From Brachybacterium faecium DSM 4810 (lineage in GTDB: Bacteria > Actinomycetota > Actinomycetes > Actinomycetales > Dermabacteraceae), in assembly GCA_000023405.1 (NCBI GenBank), contig CP001643.1, forward strand, positions 2,604,001 to 2,668,000: a stretch of DNA of 64,000 bases. The letters are read 5' to 3'. The notes under the pieces were generated by a model. The model did not search any database, was not told where the DNA came from, and saw only the letters and a list, made by a program, of their open reading frames with translations. How positions within the stretch are numbered: position 1 is the first letter of the stretch; every line of letters begins with the position of its first letter. Both the position numbers and the translations under genes were made by a program. Of this stretch, positions 36,341-46,885 are shown in pieces.

Positions 36341-37641
36341 CGGAGGATCCCTTCGTAGTGGTGCTGCTGGAGCTTCGCATCGATCTGCTTCACCGTGTCG
36401 AGGCCGACGCCGATGATGATCAGGAGGGACACGCCGCCGAGCGGGAAGTCCTGCGAGGTTCCGAGGTAGACGAGTGCGATCAGCGGGATCAGGCAGATCA
36501 CCGCCAGGTAGACGGCGCCCGCGGACTGCACACGGTTGATGACGTAGCGCAGGTAGCGCTCGGTGGGGCGGCCCGCGCGGACGTTCGGGATGAAGCCGCC
36601 GTACTTCTTCATGTTGTCCGCGATCTCCTCGGCGTTGAAGGTGATCGAGGTGTAGAAGAAGGCGAAGAAGACGATCAGCGTCACGTAGACGACCGCGTAG
36701 ATCCAGGAGAACGAGAAGCCGAGCACGAGGTTCGCGTTGACCCACTGCACCCAGCCGGCCTCCGGGTCGCCGAAGGACGAGAGCATCTGCGGCAGCGCGA
36801 GGATCGAGGAGGCGAAGATGACCGGGATGACGCCGGCCTGGTTGACCTTCACCGGGATGTAGGTGGAGGTGCCTCCGTACATGCGCCGGCCCACCATGCG
36901 CTTGGCGTACTGCACGGGGATGCGCCGCTGCGACTGCTCGACGAAGACCATGCCGACCATGATCACGAGCGCGACGAGGACGACGAGGCTGAAGGTGAGC
37001 CAGCCCTGCAGGGACCAGACCTGCCCGAAGGAGGCCGGGAAGGAGGAGGCGATCGAGGTGAAGATCAGCAGGGACATGCCGTTGCCGATGCCCCGCTCGG
37101 TGATCATCTCGCCCATGAACATGATCAGCACCGTGCCCACGGTCATCGTCAGCACCATGGTCAGCAGGGTGGGGATCGACTGATCGGGCACCAGCTCGAG
37201 CTCGCAGCCGACGAAGAAGTTGCCCGAGCGCACCAGGGTGACGATCGTGGTGGACTGCAGCACGCCGAGCCCGATCGTCAGGTAGCGCGTGTACTGGGTG
37301 AGCTTCGCGGTGCCGGAGGCGCCCTCCTTGTGGAGGGCCTCGAAGCGCGGGATGACCACGCGCAGCAGCTGCACGATGATCGAGGCGGTGATGTAGGGCA
37401 TCACGCCGAGGGCGAAGACGGACAGCTGCAGCAGGGCGCCGCCCGAGAACATGTTCACCATGCCCAGGACGTTGGACCCACCGGCCGAGGCGGCCTGATC
37501 CGCGCACATCATCACGTTGGTGGCGTCGAATCCCGGGGTGGGGACGAAGACGCCGAGGCGATAGACGGCGATCAGACCGAGTGTGAAGAAGATCTTCGCC
37601 CTCAGCTCGGGAGTGCGCAGCGCGCGCACGAACGAGTTCAC
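36337..37641 (-). CDS. secY: Protein translocase subunit SecY
   Basis: The ten-helix channel of the general secretion pathway in the cytoplasmic membrane. The 434-aa product begins MNSFVRALRTPELRAKIFFTLGLIAVYRLGVFVP and shows the plug/second-helix region FSGGALLQLSVFALGVMPYITASIIVQLL and cytosolic loop GERGIGNGMSLLIF-like sequence. The AGGAGGG SD is 6 nt before GTG 37641. It is transcribed from its own promoter embedded in the hairpin at 37739-37786, with adk and map. Confidence 0.98.
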   Translation of the reverse strand: MNSFVRALRTPELRAKIFFTLGLIAVYRLGVFVPTPGFDATNVMMCADQAASAGGSNVLGMVNMFSGGALLQLSVFALGVMPYITASIIVQLLRVVIPRFEALHKEGASGTAKLTQYTRYLTIGLGVLQSTTIVTLVRSGNFFVGCELELVPDQSIPTLLTMVLTMTVGTVLIMFMGEMITERGIGNGMSLLIFTSIASSFPASFGQVWSLQGWLTFSLVVLVALVIMVGMVFVEQSQRRIPVQYAKRMVGRRMYGGTSTYIPVKVNQAGVIPVIFASSILALPQMLSSFGDPEAGWVQWVNANLVLGFSFSWIYAVVYVTLIVFFAFFYTSITFNAEEIADNMKKYGGFIPNVRAGRPTERYLRYVINRVQSAGAVYLAVICLIPLIALVYLGTSQDFPLGGVSLLIIIGVGLDTVKQIDAKLQQHHYEGILR

Positions 37642-37738
37642 GTGTTTCCCTCCTGGAGGTCCGGGGACGGGACCGGCGGTGTCGCGGTCCGTCCCGGTGC
37701 CGCGCCGCGCGCGGCCCTCGGACCGGCCCCGATACGAG

Positions 37739-37786
37739 GACGGGGCACCGCGGTGCAGAGTATTCTGCGCCGCGGTGCCCCGTCAA
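37739..37786 (-). promoter_or_regulatory. Palindromic terminator of rplO with embedded secY promoter
   Basis: A 46-nt element (37739-37784) folds into 15 bp, one G-U pair and 5 bp around a 4-nt loop. On the minus strand TTGACG (37786-37781) and AATACT (37764-37759) are spaced 16 nt and lie in its arms, so the start point would be near 37752. Confidence 0.7.
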
Positions 37787-37793
37787 AAGCGAC

Positions 37794-38252
37794 TCACGCG
37801 GTGGTGACGGACCCGCCAGCCGCCGCGATCTTCTGCTCCGCCGAGGCGGAGAACTTCTGCGCGGTGACGTCGAGCTTGACGCTCACCTCGCCGGAACCGA
37901 GCACCTTGACGGGCTGGTTCTTGCGCACCGCACCCTTGGCGACGAGCTCCTCGACCGTGACGGTGCCGCCCTCGGGGAACAGCTCCTGCAGGGTCTCCAG
38001 GTTCACGACCTGGTACTCGACGCGGAACGGGTTGGTGAAGCCGCGCAGCTTCGGCAGCCGCATGTGCAGCGGGATCTGCCCGCCCTCGAAGCCGAGGGGC
38101 ACCTGGTAGCGGGCCTTGGTGCCCTTGGTGCCGCGACCGGCGGTCTTGCCCTTGGACGCCTCACCACGGCCGACGCGGGTGCGCGCGGTCTTGGAACCGG
38201 GCGCGGGGCGCAGGTCGTGGAGCTTCAGCAGGCTCTCGTGGGAATCAGTCAT
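37794..38252 (-). CDS. rplO: 50S ribosomal protein L15
   Basis: Large-subunit protein, 152 aa, with the Gly/Lys-rich N-terminal arm [19 protein letters not shown] threading into 23S rRNA and the globular end [18 protein letters not shown]. Two nt after rpmD. Last gene of the spc transcript before a strong hairpin that also carries the secY promoter. Confidence 0.98.
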   Translation of the reverse strand: MTDSHESLLKLHDLRPAPGSKTARTRVGRGEASKGKTAGRGTKGTKARYQVPLGFEGGQIPLHMRLPKLRGFTNPFRVEYQVVNLETLQELFPEGGTVTVEELVAKGAVRKNQPVKVLGSGEVSVKLDVTAQKFSASAEQKIAAAGGSVTTA

Positions 38253-38254
38253 GT

Positions 38255-38434
38255 TCAGTCCACCTCTTCGAACGTCACCAGGTGGGTGACGGTGCGGATC
38301 ATGCCGCGGATCTCCGGGCGGTCTTCCTTCACCACGGTGTCACCGATGCGCTTGAGGCCGAGGCCGCGCAGGGTGGCTCGCTGGCTCTGGGTGCCGCCGA
38401 TCTCGGAACGGGTCTGGGTCACCTTGATCTGCAT
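38255..38434 (-). CDS. rpmD: 50S ribosomal protein L30
   Basis: A 59-aa protein starting [27 protein letters not shown], the typical L30 pattern. Its ATG shares one base with the rpsE stop (ATGA-type junction at 38434) and rplO starts 2 nt after its end, so all three are tightly coupled. Confidence 0.98.
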   Translation of the reverse strand: MQIKVTQTRSEIGGTQSQRATLRGLGLKRIGDTVVKEDRPEIRGMIRTVTHLVTFEEVD

Positions 38435-39117
38435 CAGGCACTCACCTTCTCCGCACGGGCCGCGGCGCGACCCTCGGCCTGGGCCCGCAGGAGCGCCGCC
38501 GGGGCGACGTCCTCGACCGCGAGACCGCGACGAGCTGCCACGGCCTCCGGCTCCTCGAGCTGCTTGAGCGCATCGACGGTGGCCCGCACGATGTTGATCT
38601 GGTTGGTCGAGCCGAGCGACTTGGAGAGCACGTCGTGCACTCCGGCGCACTCGAGGACGGCGCGCACCGGACCGCCGGCGATCACACCGGTGCCGGGGGC
38701 GGCGGGGCGCAGCAGGACGACGCCTGCCGCATCCTCACCCTGGACCGGGTGCACCACGGTGCCCTGGATGCGGGGGACGCGGAAGAAGTTCTTCTTCGCC
38801 TCCTCGACACCCTTGGAGATCGCCGCGGGGACCTCCTTGGCCTTGCCGTAGCCGACGCCGACGGTGCCGTCGCCGTCACCCACCACCACGAGGGCGGTGA
38901 AGGAGAACCGACGGCCGCCCTTGACGACCTTCGACACGCGGTTGATGCTCACGACGCGCTCGAGGAACGCCGACTTCTCGGCGTCCTGACCGCGGCCGCG
39001 ACCGCCCTGACGACCACCGCGGTCGCCGCCCTGGCGGCCCCGGTCGTTGCTGTTGTTGGAGTTGGCGTCCCGCCGGCCGGAGGCCGCGGGACCGTTGTTC
39101 CGCTGCTGTGCAGCCAT
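38434..39117 (-). CDS. rpsE: 30S ribosomal protein S5
   Basis: S5 acts in decoding fidelity at the mRNA entry channel. The core ([31 protein letters not shown] through [11 protein letters not shown]) is standard. The N terminus has an extension of about 50 residues rich in Arg, Gly and Asn ([19 protein letters not shown]), an RGG-like disordered RNA-binding tail. The 227-aa length reflects this. It follows rplR after 37 nt and shares a base with rpmD. Confidence 0.98.
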   Translation of the reverse strand: MAAQQRNNGPAASGRRDANSNNSNDRGRQGGDRGGRQGGRGRGQDAEKSAFLERVVSINRVSKVVKGGRRFSFTALVVVGDGDGTVGVGYGKAKEVPAAISKGVEEAKKNFFRVPRIQGTVVHPVQGEDAAGVVLLRPAAPGTGVIAGGPVRAVLECAGVHDVLSKSLGSTNQINIVRATVDALKQLEEPEAVAARRGLAVEDVAPAALLRAQAEGRAAARAEKVSA

Positions 39118-39154
39118 ATTCAGATCCTCTTCTCGTCCTGTGTCCGGGCGGCGA

Positions 39155-39547
39155 TCACAGCGCCAGGCCGGCCTCGCGAGCGCCGTCTGCGACGGCAGCC
39201 ACGCGACCGTGGTACTTGTTGCCGCCGCGGTCGAACACGACGGAGTCGATCCCGGCGGCCTTGGCACGCTCGCCGACGAGGGTGCCGACGGTGCGGGCCT
39301 TGTCCGACTTCGTGCTCTCGGCAGCGCGGAGGTCCGCCTCCATCGTCGAGGCCGACACGAGGGTCTTGCCCAGGGAGTCGTCGACGACCTGGACGAAGAC
39401 GTGGCGCGCCGAGCGGGTGACCACCAGGCGGGGACGCTGTGCGGTGCCGATGACTCGGCGGCGGACCCGCAGGTGACGACGGCCGCGCGCGCGCAGCTTG
39501 CTGCCGCGGTTGCCCTTGGTGTGCTTGAGTGCGTAACCCATGATCAC
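39155..39547 (-). CDS. rplR: 50S ribosomal protein L18
   Basis: Binds 5S rRNA. The product has [33 protein letters not shown] and the ending [22 protein letters not shown] 39547 overlaps the rplF stop (GTGA) and has GGAAAGG 7 nt upstream, so it is a better start than ATG 39541, though the two differ by only two residues. Confidence 0.97.
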   Translation of the reverse strand: MIMGYALKHTKGNRGSKLRARGRRHLRVRRRVIGTAQRPRLVVTRSARHVFVQVVDDSLGKTLVSASTMEADLRAAESTKSDKARTVGTLVGERAKAAGIDSVVFDRGGNKYHGRVAAVADGAREAGLAL

Positions 39548-40086
39548 TTACCAGCCTTTCCGGCCTTGCGGACCACGGTCTCGTCGGCGTACCGCACACC
39601 CTTGCCCTTGTAGGGCTCGGGCTTGCGGAGCTTGCGGATGTTCGCCGCGACCTCGCCCACCTGCTGCTTCCTGATGCCGCTGACCGAGAACTTGGTCGGC
39701 GACTCGACGGTGAAGGTGATGCCCTCGGGCGCCTTCACCACGACGGGGTGGGAGAAGCCGAGGGCGAACTCGAGGTCCGTGCCCTTCGCGGTGACACGGT
39801 AGCCCGTGCCCATGATCTCCAGCTTCTTGGTGAAGCCCTCGGTCACACCGAGGACGATGTTGTTGACGAGCGTGCGGGTCAGGCCGTGCAGGGCCTTCGT
39901 CTCGCGCTCTTCGTCGGGGCGGCGGACGACGATGGTGCCGTCCTCGCCGCGCTCGACGGTCAGGGGTGCGGGCACCTCGTGGGTGAGCTCGCCCTTGGGG
40001 CCGCTCACCGAGACGGTGCCACCCTCGATGGTGACGTTGGTCACCGCGGCCGGCACTGCGACCGGTCGGAGTCCGATGCGGGACAT
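39544..40086 (-). CDS. rplF: 50S ribosomal protein L6
   Basis: A 180-aa two-domain protein near the sarcin-ricin loop and factor-binding site. It begins [22 protein letters not shown] and ends with the signature [27 protein letters not shown]. An AGGAGA SD precedes ATG 40086; the track-like longer start inside rpsH is not supported. It is coupled to rplR by a 4-nt overlap. Confidence 0.98.
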   Translation of the reverse strand: MSRIGLRPVAVPAAVTNVTIEGGTVSVSGPKGELTHEVPAPLTVERGEDGTIVVRRPDEERETKALHGLTRTLVNNIVLGVTEGFTKKLEIMGTGYRVTAKGTDLEFALGFSHPVVVKAPEGITFTVESPTKFSVSGIRKQQVGEVAANIRKLRKPEPYKGKGVRYADETVVRKAGKAGK

Positions 40087-40105
40087 AAGTGTTCTCCTCT
40101 CCCGC

Positions 40106-40504
40106 TCACCAGATGTAGGCGAGGACTTCCCCACCCACACCCTTCTTGGCTGCCTGCCGGTCGGTCAGGAGGCCGGAGGACGTGGACAGGATCGCCACGC
40201 CCAGGCCGCCGAGGACCTTGGGCAGGTTGGTGGACTTCGCGTACACACGCAGGCCCGGCTTCGAGATGCGACGGATCCCGGAGATGGCGCGCTCACGGCT
40301 GTCGGAGTACTTGAGCTCGAGGATGAGCTTGGAGCCCACCTCGGCCTCCTCCTCGGTCCAGCCGAGGATGTAGCCCTCTGCCTTCAGGATGTCCGCGATG
40401 CGGGCCTTCAACTTCGAGTACGGCATGGACGCGGTCTCGTGGTACGCCCCAGAGGCGTTCCGGATCCGCGTGAGCATGTCCGCGATCGGGTCGGTCATGG
40501 TCAT
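40106..40504 (-). CDS. rpsH: 30S ribosomal protein S8
   Basis: S8 binds the central domain of 16S rRNA and in many bacteria represses the spc operon. The 132-aa product starts (MT)[15 protein letters not shown] and ends [31 protein letters not shown], both diagnostic. Two in-frame ATGs (40504, 40498) are equally possible; the first is nearer the AGGAAG SD. It follows rpsZ by 72 nt. Confidence 0.98.
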   Translation of the reverse strand: MTMTDPIADMLTRIRNASGAYHETASMPYSKLKARIADILKAEGYILGWTEEEAEVGSKLILELKYSDSRERAISGIRRISKPGLRVYAKSTNLPKVLGGLGVAILSTSSGLLTDRQAAKKGVGGEVLAYIW

Positions 40505-40576
40505 GTCTGTTGCTTCTTCCTCACCTGGTTTCCCGCCGGCGCGATGAATGCGCCCGGGGACCTCTGGCGGTAGTCC

Positions 40577-40762
40577 TTACCAGCTGCTCTTGGTGACGCC
40601 GGGGAGCTCTCCGCGATGAGCCATCTCGCGGAGGCAGACACGGCAGAGACCGAACTTGCGGTACACCGAATGGGGGCGACCGCAGCGCTGGCACCGGGTA
40701 TAGGCGCGCACCGCGAACTTGGGCTTGCGCTCCGACTTCTTGATCAGGGCTGTCTTTGCCAT
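40577..40762 (-). CDS. rpsZ: 30S ribosomal protein S14, zinc-binding type Z
   Basis: A 61-aa S14 of the short zinc-dependent form, [48 protein letters not shown]..., with the full CxxC...CxxC ribbon. Actinobacteria usually also encode a zinc-free S14 elsewhere for zinc starvation. It starts one base after the rplE stop. Confidence 0.98.
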   Translation of the reverse strand: MAKTALIKKSERKPKFAVRAYTRCQRCGRPHSVYRKFGLCRVCLREMAHRGELPGVTKSSW

Positions 40763-40763
40763 A

Positions 40764-41333
40764 TCAGTTCTCCTTGAAGGGGAAGCCGAGCAGCTTGAGC
40801 AGCGCGCGTCCCTCGTCGTCGGTCTTCGCGGTGGTCACGACCGTGATGTCCATACCGCGGACACGGTCGATCTTGTCCTGGTTGATCTCGTGGAACATGA
40901 CCTGCTCGGTGAGACCGAAGGTGTAGTTGCCGTTGCCGTCGAAGTGCTTCGGGGACAGGCCCCGGAAGTCACGGATGCGCGGCAGCGCGGTGGACAGCAG
41001 ACGGTCCAGGAACTCCCACATGCGGGCGTTGCGCAGCGTGACGTGCGCACCGATCGGCATGCCCTCACGCAGCTTGAACTGCGCGATGGACTTGCGGGCC
41101 TTGGTGACCTGAGGCTTCTGGCCGGTGATGTCCGCGAGATCGCGGATCGCACCGTCGATGACCTTCGAGTCGCGTGCGGCGTCGCCGACGCCCATGTTCA
41201 CGACGATCTTGGTCAGGCCGGGGACCAGCATGACGTTCTCGTAGCCGAACTGCTCGGTCAGCTGCGCCTTGATGGTCTCGTTGTACTTGCTCTTCAGGCG
41301 CGGGGTGGGCGCCTGGGTGGCGGTCTCGCTCAT
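40764..41333 (-). CDS. rplE: 50S ribosomal protein L5
   Basis: L5 binds 5S rRNA and contacts the small subunit head. The 189-aa protein contains [15 protein letters not shown], the mark [13 protein letters not shown] and the ending [15 protein letters not shown]. Start ATG 41333 is one base after the rplX stop; longer frames upstream lie inside rplX. Confidence 0.98.
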   Translation of the reverse strand: MSETATQAPTPRLKSKYNETIKAQLTEQFGYENVMLVPGLTKIVVNMGVGDAARDSKVIDGAIRDLADITGQKPQVTKARKSIAQFKLREGMPIGAHVTLRNARMWEFLDRLLSTALPRIRDFRGLSPKHFDGNGNYTFGLTEQVMFHEINQDKIDRVRGMDITVVTTAKTDDEGRALLKLLGFPFKEN

Positions 41334-41334
41334 C

Positions 41335-41721
41335 TCAGATGTCCTTCCCGGAGCGCTTGGCGAAGCGGACGCGCACCTGCTTGGTGCGGCCGTTCTCGAG
41401 CTCGACGGTCTCGACGCGGTAGCCGACCTTCGTCGGCTTGTTGTCCTCCGGGTCGACCAGCGCCACGTTCGAGACGTGGAGGGGGGCCTCGCGCTGCTCG
41501 ATGCCGCCCGCGCCGCCGGCCTGGTTGGGCCGGACGTGGTGGGTGCGGCGGTTGATGCCCTCGACCAGCACGCGCTGGCTGTCGGGGAACACCTGCAGGA
41601 CGCGGCCCTGCTTGCCCTTGTCACCGGCCTCGAGGCCGCGCTTGGCGGCCTTGTCGCTGTCGCTGGTGCGACCGGTGATCACCTGGACGAGGTCGCCCTT
41701 CTTGATCTTCATCGTTGCCAT
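41335..41721 (-). CDS. rplX: 50S ribosomal protein L24
   Basis: An assembly-initiating 23S rRNA-binding protein with a KOW motif ([39 protein letters not shown]). It has a short insertion before the second strand ([13 protein letters not shown]) that lengthens it to 128 aa. ATG 41721 is one base after the rplN stop; ATG 41712 is an alternative. Confidence 0.97.
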   Translation of the reverse strand: MATMKIKKGDLVQVITGRTSDSDKAAKRGLEAGDKGKQGRVLQVFPDSQRVLVEGINRRTHHVRPNQAGGAGGIEQREAPLHVSNVALVDPEDNKPTKVGYRVETVELENGRTKQVRVRFAKRSGKDI

Positions 41722-41722
41722 G

Positions 41723-42091
41723 TCACACCACCTCCGGTGCCAGCGAGACGATCTTCATGAAGCGCTTGTCGCGCAGCTCGCGGCCCACGGGGCCGAAGAT
41801 GCGGGTACCGCGCGGCTCGCCGTCGGTCTTGAGAATCACCGCTGCGTTCTCGTCGAAGCGGATGTAGGAGCCGTCGACACGACGGACCTCCTTGGACGAA
41901 CGGACGACGACCGCCTTGACGATGTCGCCCTTCTTGACGTTTCCACCGGGGATGGCGTCCTTGACGGTCGCCACGATGGTGTCGCCGATGCTGGCGTAAC
42001 GGCGACCGGAGCCACCGAGAACACGGATGCAGAGAATCTCCTTGGCACCCGTGTTGTCGGCGACCTTCAGTCGCGACTCCTGCTGAATCAC
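41723..42091 (-). CDS. rplN: 50S ribosomal protein L14
   Basis: A 122-aa universal protein at the subunit interface, starting at GTG 42091 ([19 protein letters not shown]) with AGGAGA 5 nt upstream. It ends [16 protein letters not shown]. It heads the spc operon, which here has its own promoter because a plus-strand gene separates it from rpsQ. Confidence 0.98.
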   Translation of the reverse strand: MIQQESRLKVADNTGAKEILCIRVLGGSGRRYASIGDTIVATVKDAIPGGNVKKGDIVKAVVVRSSKEVRRVDGSYIRFDENAAVILKTDGEPRGTRIFGPVGRELRDKRFMKIVSLAPEVV

Positions 42092-42510
42092 TCGTTCTCC
42101 TATCGTCTCACCGGTTCTCTTCCCGCTCGCGCGGGCGAGCGGGCCGAGCCTGGCGGAACGGAATCTGGACACTGCGTGCTGCACTGCGCCGCCCCTGGCC
42201 GGGGATGCGACCGTGGGCGCTGCCGTCAACCGTCCCCGGGCACCAAAAAATCCTCTGCCGGACTCAGGCACTGGCGTGGTGAACGCGGGGCGTTCGCCTC
42301 ACGTGCGAGGTCTCCGGCGAGGACGGATCTGGTGGCCCGGATCCTGTCACGGAGTCCTGGACGCCGACACCCCGACCGGGACGGGACGCGCAGTTCTCCG
42401 GCAACCGTTCAAGACTACGCTCCCGCCCCCGCCCTGTCACCCCTTCGGAGGCGCCTGCTGCGTGTGTGCTTGCTCTCGCCCTCGCAGCGTCGGGGTCTAG
42501 GGTCGTGGGC
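42092..42510. promoter_or_regulatory. rplN (spc operon) promoter and long leader
   Basis: On the minus strand GTGACA (42440-42435), a 17-nt spacer and TAGTCT (42417-42412) form a good promoter, giving a leader of about 310 nt. The leader contains the only T6 run nearby (42250-42245), shortly after a weak TGCC/GGCA stem. No gene was found in the 419 bases. Confidence 0.55.
42498..42503 (+). promoter_or_regulatory. -10 box for leaderless 157-aa gene
   Basis: TAGGGT ends 7 nt before ATG 42511 with no SD, the same geometry as in purD, purL and others. Confidence 0.6.
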
Positions 42511-42984
42511 ATGATCGACATCGACATCGCCCGCCGCCTCCGAGACGCCGGACTGGACTGGGCGCCCGCCGACGGCGACCTGTTCGTCATCGACAACGAG
42601 CAGCTGCGGGAGGAGCCGTTCATGCTCTCCACCATGGTCATCGAGACCGGCCGGGGCCGGGCCGGCGAGGCGGTGTTCCGCTTCAACGGCACCACCGAGT
42701 GGGCGCTGGACTCGGTCGAGCAGCACGAGGCCGTGTGGATCCCGCGCGAGGATCAGCTCCGAGCGGCGCTCGGCGAGGCCTTCGGCGCCCTGCGGCGCGA
42801 GGACGACGGCGGTTTCGTGGTGGAGCTGCGCGATGCGGCGCGCTCCCGTGCGACAGAGGAGGCGGAGGCCGCCGCCGAGGCGGGCGATGCCGCAAGCGTC
42901 GGCGAGGCTCCCGTGCGGGAGGTGCCGGCCCCGGAGGCGGAGGACGCCCTCGCCGGGGCGCTGCTCATCCACCTCACGCGCTGA
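42511..42984 (+). CDS. Conserved actinobacterial hypothetical protein, inserted between S10 and spc operons
   Basis: A 157-aa soluble acidic protein. Residues 1-~110 look like one compact domain (MIDIDIARRLRDAGLDWAPADGDLFVI, FNGTTEWALDSVEQHEAVWIPREDQLRAALGEAF), followed by an Ala/Glu-rich tail and the final LIHLTR. I recall related actinobacterial proteins with the same FNGTTEWALDSVEQ block, sometimes labelled 'pilus assembly protein CpaE', but nothing here supports a pilus role. It is the only plus-strand gene between rpsQ and rplN, so it splits the usual S10-spc continuity. ATG 42511 is set by the leaderless promoter. Confidence 0.8.
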   Translation: MIDIDIARRLRDAGLDWAPADGDLFVIDNEQLREEPFMLSTMVIETGRGRAGEAVFRFNGTTEWALDSVEQHEAVWIPREDQLRAALGEAFGALRREDDGGFVVELRDAARSRATEEAEAAAEAGDAASVGEAPVREVPAPEAEDALAGALLIHLTR

Positions 42985-43001
42985 GGGTCTCCCCCGCCCC
43001 G

Positions 43002-43020
43002 GGGCACCGGTCCGGTGCCC
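43002..43020 (+). terminator. Palindrome after the 157-aa gene
   Basis: GGGCACCGG and CCGGTGCCC meet around a single base, 18 nt after the stop. As RNA it would form a shorter stem with a larger loop. Confidence 0.45.
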
Positions 43021-43060
43021 GCCGACGGGCCCAGCGCCGGCGCCCCCCCGCGGCGACGAC

Positions 43061-43100
43061 GAGAAGGGCCGGCTCCCCCGTGGGGGAACCGGCCCTTCTC
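43061..43100 (-). terminator. Terminator of the S10 operon (after rpsQ)
   Basis: Arms GAGAAGGGCCGG (43061-43072) and CCGGCCCTTCTC (43089-43100) are perfect and extend inward through a TCCCC/GGGGA pairing. It lies 36 nt after the rpsQ stop. Confidence 0.8.
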
Positions 43101-43135
43101 AGGAGCCGTCGGCGGTCACGCGGACCGCCCGCGGA

Positions 43136-43462
43136 TCACTTGGCGCGCTCGAGGATCTCCACCAGACGCCACCGCTTGGTCGCGGAGGTCGGGCGGGTCT
43201 CCATGACGAGGACACGGTCGCCGATGCCGGCGGTGTTCTCCTCGTCGTGAGCCTTGAACTTGCTCGTCTTCGTCGTGACCTTGCCGTAGCGGGCGTGCTT
43301 CACACGCTCTTCGACGGCGACCACGATGGTCTTGTCCATCTTGTCGGAGACCACGAAGCCGCGCAGGGTCTTGCGGTACGGGCGCTCGCTGGAGGACGCC
43401 TGGGCGCCCTCCTTCGCGAGCTCCTCGACGGCCGGGGTCTCGGCCTGGGTGTTGTCAGTCAT
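43136..43462 (-). CDS. rpsQ: 30S ribosomal protein S17
   Basis: An early-assembly OB-fold protein. The core [33 protein letters not shown] is standard; the ~25 preceding residues are an acidic extension. ATG 43462 has AGGAA 7 nt upstream. GTG 43486, overlapping the rpmC stop, is the alternative. It is the last gene of this S10 operon, because rplN lies beyond a reverse gene. Confidence 0.97.
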   Translation of the reverse strand: MTDNTQAETPAVEELAKEGAQASSSERPYRKTLRGFVVSDKMDKTIVVAVEERVKHARYGKVTTKTSKFKAHDEENTAGIGDRVLVMETRPTSATKRWRLVEILERAK

Positions 43463-43482
43463 CTCTGTTCCTCGCTCCGTGG

Positions 43483-43716
43483 TCACTCGGCCGCGCCGGG
43501 CGCCTGACGGATGCCCAGCTCGCGCTCGCGCAGGATCGTGTAGATCCGTGCGATGTCCTTCTTGACGGACCGCAGACGGCCGGAGCTCTCGAGCTGACCG
43601 GTCGCGGACTGGAAACGGAGCTTGAACAGCTCGTCCTTCGCCTTCGCCAGCTCCTCGGCCAGCTTCGCGTCGTCCAGCTTGTCGAGTTCATCGGCGGTGA
43701 GCTTGGTCGCTGCCAT
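43483..43716 (-). CDS. rpmC: 50S ribosomal protein L29
   Basis: A 77-aa helical hairpin protein at the exit tunnel, a docking site for SRP and trigger factor. [51 protein letters not shown] is diagnostic. Its ATG shares one base with the rplP stop. Confidence 0.98.
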   Translation of the reverse strand: MAATKLTADELDKLDDAKLAEELAKAKDELFKLRFQSATGQLESSGRLRSVKKDIARIYTILRERELGIRQAPGAAE

Positions 43717-44135
43717 CAGATGTCACCACTCTCTCGGCTCAGGATGCGGCTCTTCATGGGGAGCTTGTGCTGCGCCAGGCGGAGTGCCTCGCGCGCCACC
43801 TCCTCCTCGACGCCGGCGATCTCGAACATGACCCGTCCCGGCTTGATGTTGGCGATCCACCACTCGACCGAACCCTTGCCGGAGCCCATGCGGACCTCGG
43901 CAGGCTTCTTGGTGAGCGGACGATCGGGGTAGATGTTGATGAACACCTTGCCGCCACGCTTCATGTAGCGCGTCATGGCGATACGAGCCGCCTCGATCTG
44001 ACGGTTCGTGACGTAGGCCGGCTCGAGAGCCTGGATGCCGTAGTCGCCGAACGCCAGGTCGGTGCCGCCCTTGGCCATGCCGCTGCGCGTCGGGTGGTGC
44101 TGCTTGCGGTGCTTGGTCCTGCGAGGGATCAGCAT
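43716..44135 (-). CDS. rplP: 50S ribosomal protein L16
   Basis: L16 helps position A-site tRNA at the peptidyl transferase centre. The 139-aa product starts [24 protein letters not shown] and contains [25 protein letters not shown] and [13 protein letters not shown]. It starts 5 nt after rpsC and shares a base with rpmC. Confidence 0.98.
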   Translation of the reverse strand: MLIPRRTKHRKQHHPTRSGMAKGGTDLAFGDYGIQALEPAYVTNRQIEAARIAMTRYMKRGGKVFINIYPDRPLTKKPAEVRMGSGKGSVEWWIANIKPGRVMFEIAGVEEEVAREALRLAQHKLPMKSRILSRESGDI

Positions 44136-44140
44136 GTCGC

Positions 44141-44983
44141 TCAGGCCTCCGTTCCGGGCTGCTGTGCGGGAGCTGCGGCCTGCTCGGCGGGAGCCGCGGC
44201 CGGAGCAGCGGACTGCTCGGCGTTGTCCCCACGACGCGCGGTGGCGTTGCGCTCGTTACGACGGCCGCGCGGGCGCTCGGCACGCGGGCCGCGTCCGCCG
44301 GAGCGGGGACCCTGCGCGGCGGCCTGCTGGGCCGCGAGCTCCTTGGCGGTGACGTCGCCCTTGTAGATCCACACCTTCACGCCGATGCGGCCGAAGGCGG
44401 TGCGGGCCTCGTAGAAGCCGTAGTCGATGTTCGCGCGGAGGGTGTGCAGCGGCACGCGCCCCTCGCGGTAGAACTCGTTGCGGCTCATCTCGGCGCCGCC
44501 GAGGCGGCCGGAGACGGCCACTCGGATGCCCTTCGCGCCGGCGCGCTGCGCGGACTGCATGCCCTTGCGCATCGCACGACGGAAGGAGACGCGGGCGGCG
44601 AGCTGCTCGGCGATGCCCTGTGCGACCAGCTGCGCATCGGCCTCGGGGTTCTTGACCTCGAGGATGTTCAGCTGGATCTGCTTGCCGGTGAGCTTCTCGA
44701 GCTCACCGCGCAGGCGCTCGGCCTCCGCGCCGCGACGCCCGATGACGATGCCCGGGCGGGCGGTGTGGAGATCGACGCGGACGCGATCGCGGGTGCGCTC
44801 GATCTCGACCTTGGAGATGCCGGCGCGCTCCATGCCCTTGGACATGAGGCTGCGGATCGCGACGTCTTCCTTCACGTAGTCGCGATAACGCTGACCCTCC
44901 TTGGAGGAGTCGGCGAACCACCGGCTGCTGTGCTCCGTGGTGATCCCGAGGCGGAACCCGTTCGGATTGACCTTCTGGCCCAT
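44141..44983 (-). CDS. rpsC: 30S ribosomal protein S3
   Basis: A head protein with an N-terminal KH domain ([24 protein letters not shown]) that forms the mRNA entry with S4 and S5. The core ends near residue 210 ([14 protein letters not shown]). The rest is a ~70-aa Ala/Pro/Arg/Gly-rich tail ([20 protein letters not shown]) that is probably disordered and can bind RNA. Length 280 aa, normal for actinomycetes. It follows rplV by 10 nt. Confidence 0.98.
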   Translation of the reverse strand: MGQKVNPNGFRLGITTEHSSRWFADSSKEGQRYRDYVKEDVAIRSLMSKGMERAGISKVEIERTRDRVRVDLHTARPGIVIGRRGAEAERLRGELEKLTGKQIQLNILEVKNPEADAQLVAQGIAEQLAARVSFRRAMRKGMQSAQRAGAKGIRVAVSGRLGGAEMSRNEFYREGRVPLHTLRANIDYGFYEARTAFGRIGVKVWIYKGDVTAKELAAQQAAAQGPRSGGRGPRAERPRGRRNERNATARRGDNAEQSAAPAAAPAEQAAAPAQQPGTEA

Positions 44984-44993
44984 TCGGGACTCC

Positions 44994-45347
44994 TTACTTG
45001 TTCACGGGAGCGACCACCACGGTGACGTGGCTGGTGCGCTTCTTGATCTGGAAGGCTCGACCCTGTGCACGCGGCTGGAACCGCTTCATGGTCGGGCCCT
45101 CATCGACGAATGCGGCGGAGACGACGAGCTCGCGCTCATCGAAGCGCTCCCCCGACTGATCTGCCTTCACCCGCGCGTTGGCGATCGCGGACTCGACGAG
45201 CTTGAGGACGGGCTCGCTGGCGCCCTGCGGTGCGAACCGCAGGGTGTTCAGGGCCTCGGCCGTGCTCTTGCCACGAATCAGGTCCACAACGCGGCGAGCC
45301 TTCATGGGCGACATGCGGAGGTACCGCACCTGCGCCTTGGCTTCCAT
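44994..45347 (-). CDS. rplV: 50S ribosomal protein L22
   Basis: A 117-aa protein whose beta-hairpin lines the exit tunnel ([26 protein letters not shown]). It starts [30 protein letters not shown] 45347 is the conserved start; longer open frames upstream cross rpsS and are shadows. No macrolide-type insertion or deletion is evident in the hairpin. Confidence 0.98.
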   Translation of the reverse strand: MEAKAQVRYLRMSPMKARRVVDLIRGKSTAEALNTLRFAPQGASEPVLKLVESAIANARVKADQSGERFDERELVVSAAFVDEGPTMKRFQPRAQGRAFQIKKRTSHVTVVVAPVNK

Positions 45348-45399
45348 TGCTGTCCTGCTTTCTTCTGGGTGTCGGGACGTGCTGTCGTGCTGAGCGAGC

Positions 45400-45681
45400 T
45401 CAGCGACGACGGCCCTTTCTGTCGTCCTTCTCGTGGCCCTTGAAAGTCCGCGTGGGAGCGAACTCGCCGAGCTTGTGGCCGACCATCGACTCGGTGACGA
45501 ACACCGAGACGTGCTTGCGGCCGTCGTGCACTGCGAAGGTGTGGCCGAGGAAGTCCGGGGTGATGACCGAACGACGCGACCAGGTCTTGATGAGGTTCTT
45601 GGTGCCCTTTTCGTTCTGGACATCCACCTTCTTCTGAAGATGGTCGTCGACGAACGGGCCCTTGGCGATACTGCGAGGCAT
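45400..45681 (-). CDS. rpsS: 30S ribosomal protein S19
   Basis: A 93-aa head protein: [20 protein letters not shown], then [50 protein letters not shown], the universal S19 signature, and a basic KDDRKGRRR tail. It lies 18 nt after rplB. Confidence 0.98.
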   Translation of the reverse strand: MPRSIAKGPFVDDHLQKKVDVQNEKGTKNLIKTWSRRSVITPDFLGHTFAVHDGRKHVSVFVTESMVGHKLGEFAPTRTFKGHEKDDRKGRRR

Positions 45682-45699
45682 AGTCTCTGATTCTCCCTA

Positions 45700-46536
<837 letters not shown>

Positions 46537-46582
46537 GTGGGTTTCCCTCAGACTCTCTTCGGCTCCTCGGATATCGGCCGCC

Positions 46583-46885
46583 TCAGGCGACCGACCCTCC
46601 GAAGATGTCGATGGCTCCGTCAGTCAGGGTGACGATGGCGCGCTTGGTGTCCTTGCGCTTGCCGGTCCCGAAGCGCGTGCGGCGCGACTTGCCCTGACGG
46701 TTGATCGTGTTGACCGTGGAGACCGTGACGTCGAAGACCTTCTCGACGGCGATCTTGATCTCGGTCTTGTTGGCGTCGGCAGCCACCAGGAAGGTGTACT
46801 TGCCCTCGTCCATCAGCCCGTAGCTCTTCTCGGAGACGACCGGGGCCAGCAGGACGTCGCGGGGATCCTTGTTCAGCGCGCTCAC
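46583..46885 (-). CDS. rplW: 50S ribosomal protein L23
   Basis: A 100-aa exit-tunnel protein that docks trigger factor and [45 protein letters not shown] is typical. GTG 46885 overlaps the rplD stop by 4 nt (GTGA). Confidence 0.98.
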   Translation of the reverse strand: MSALNKDPRDVLLAPVVSEKSYGLMDEGKYTFLVAADANKTEIKIAVEKVFDVTVSTVNTINRQGKSRRTRFGTGKRKDTKRAIVTLTDGAIDIFGGSVA

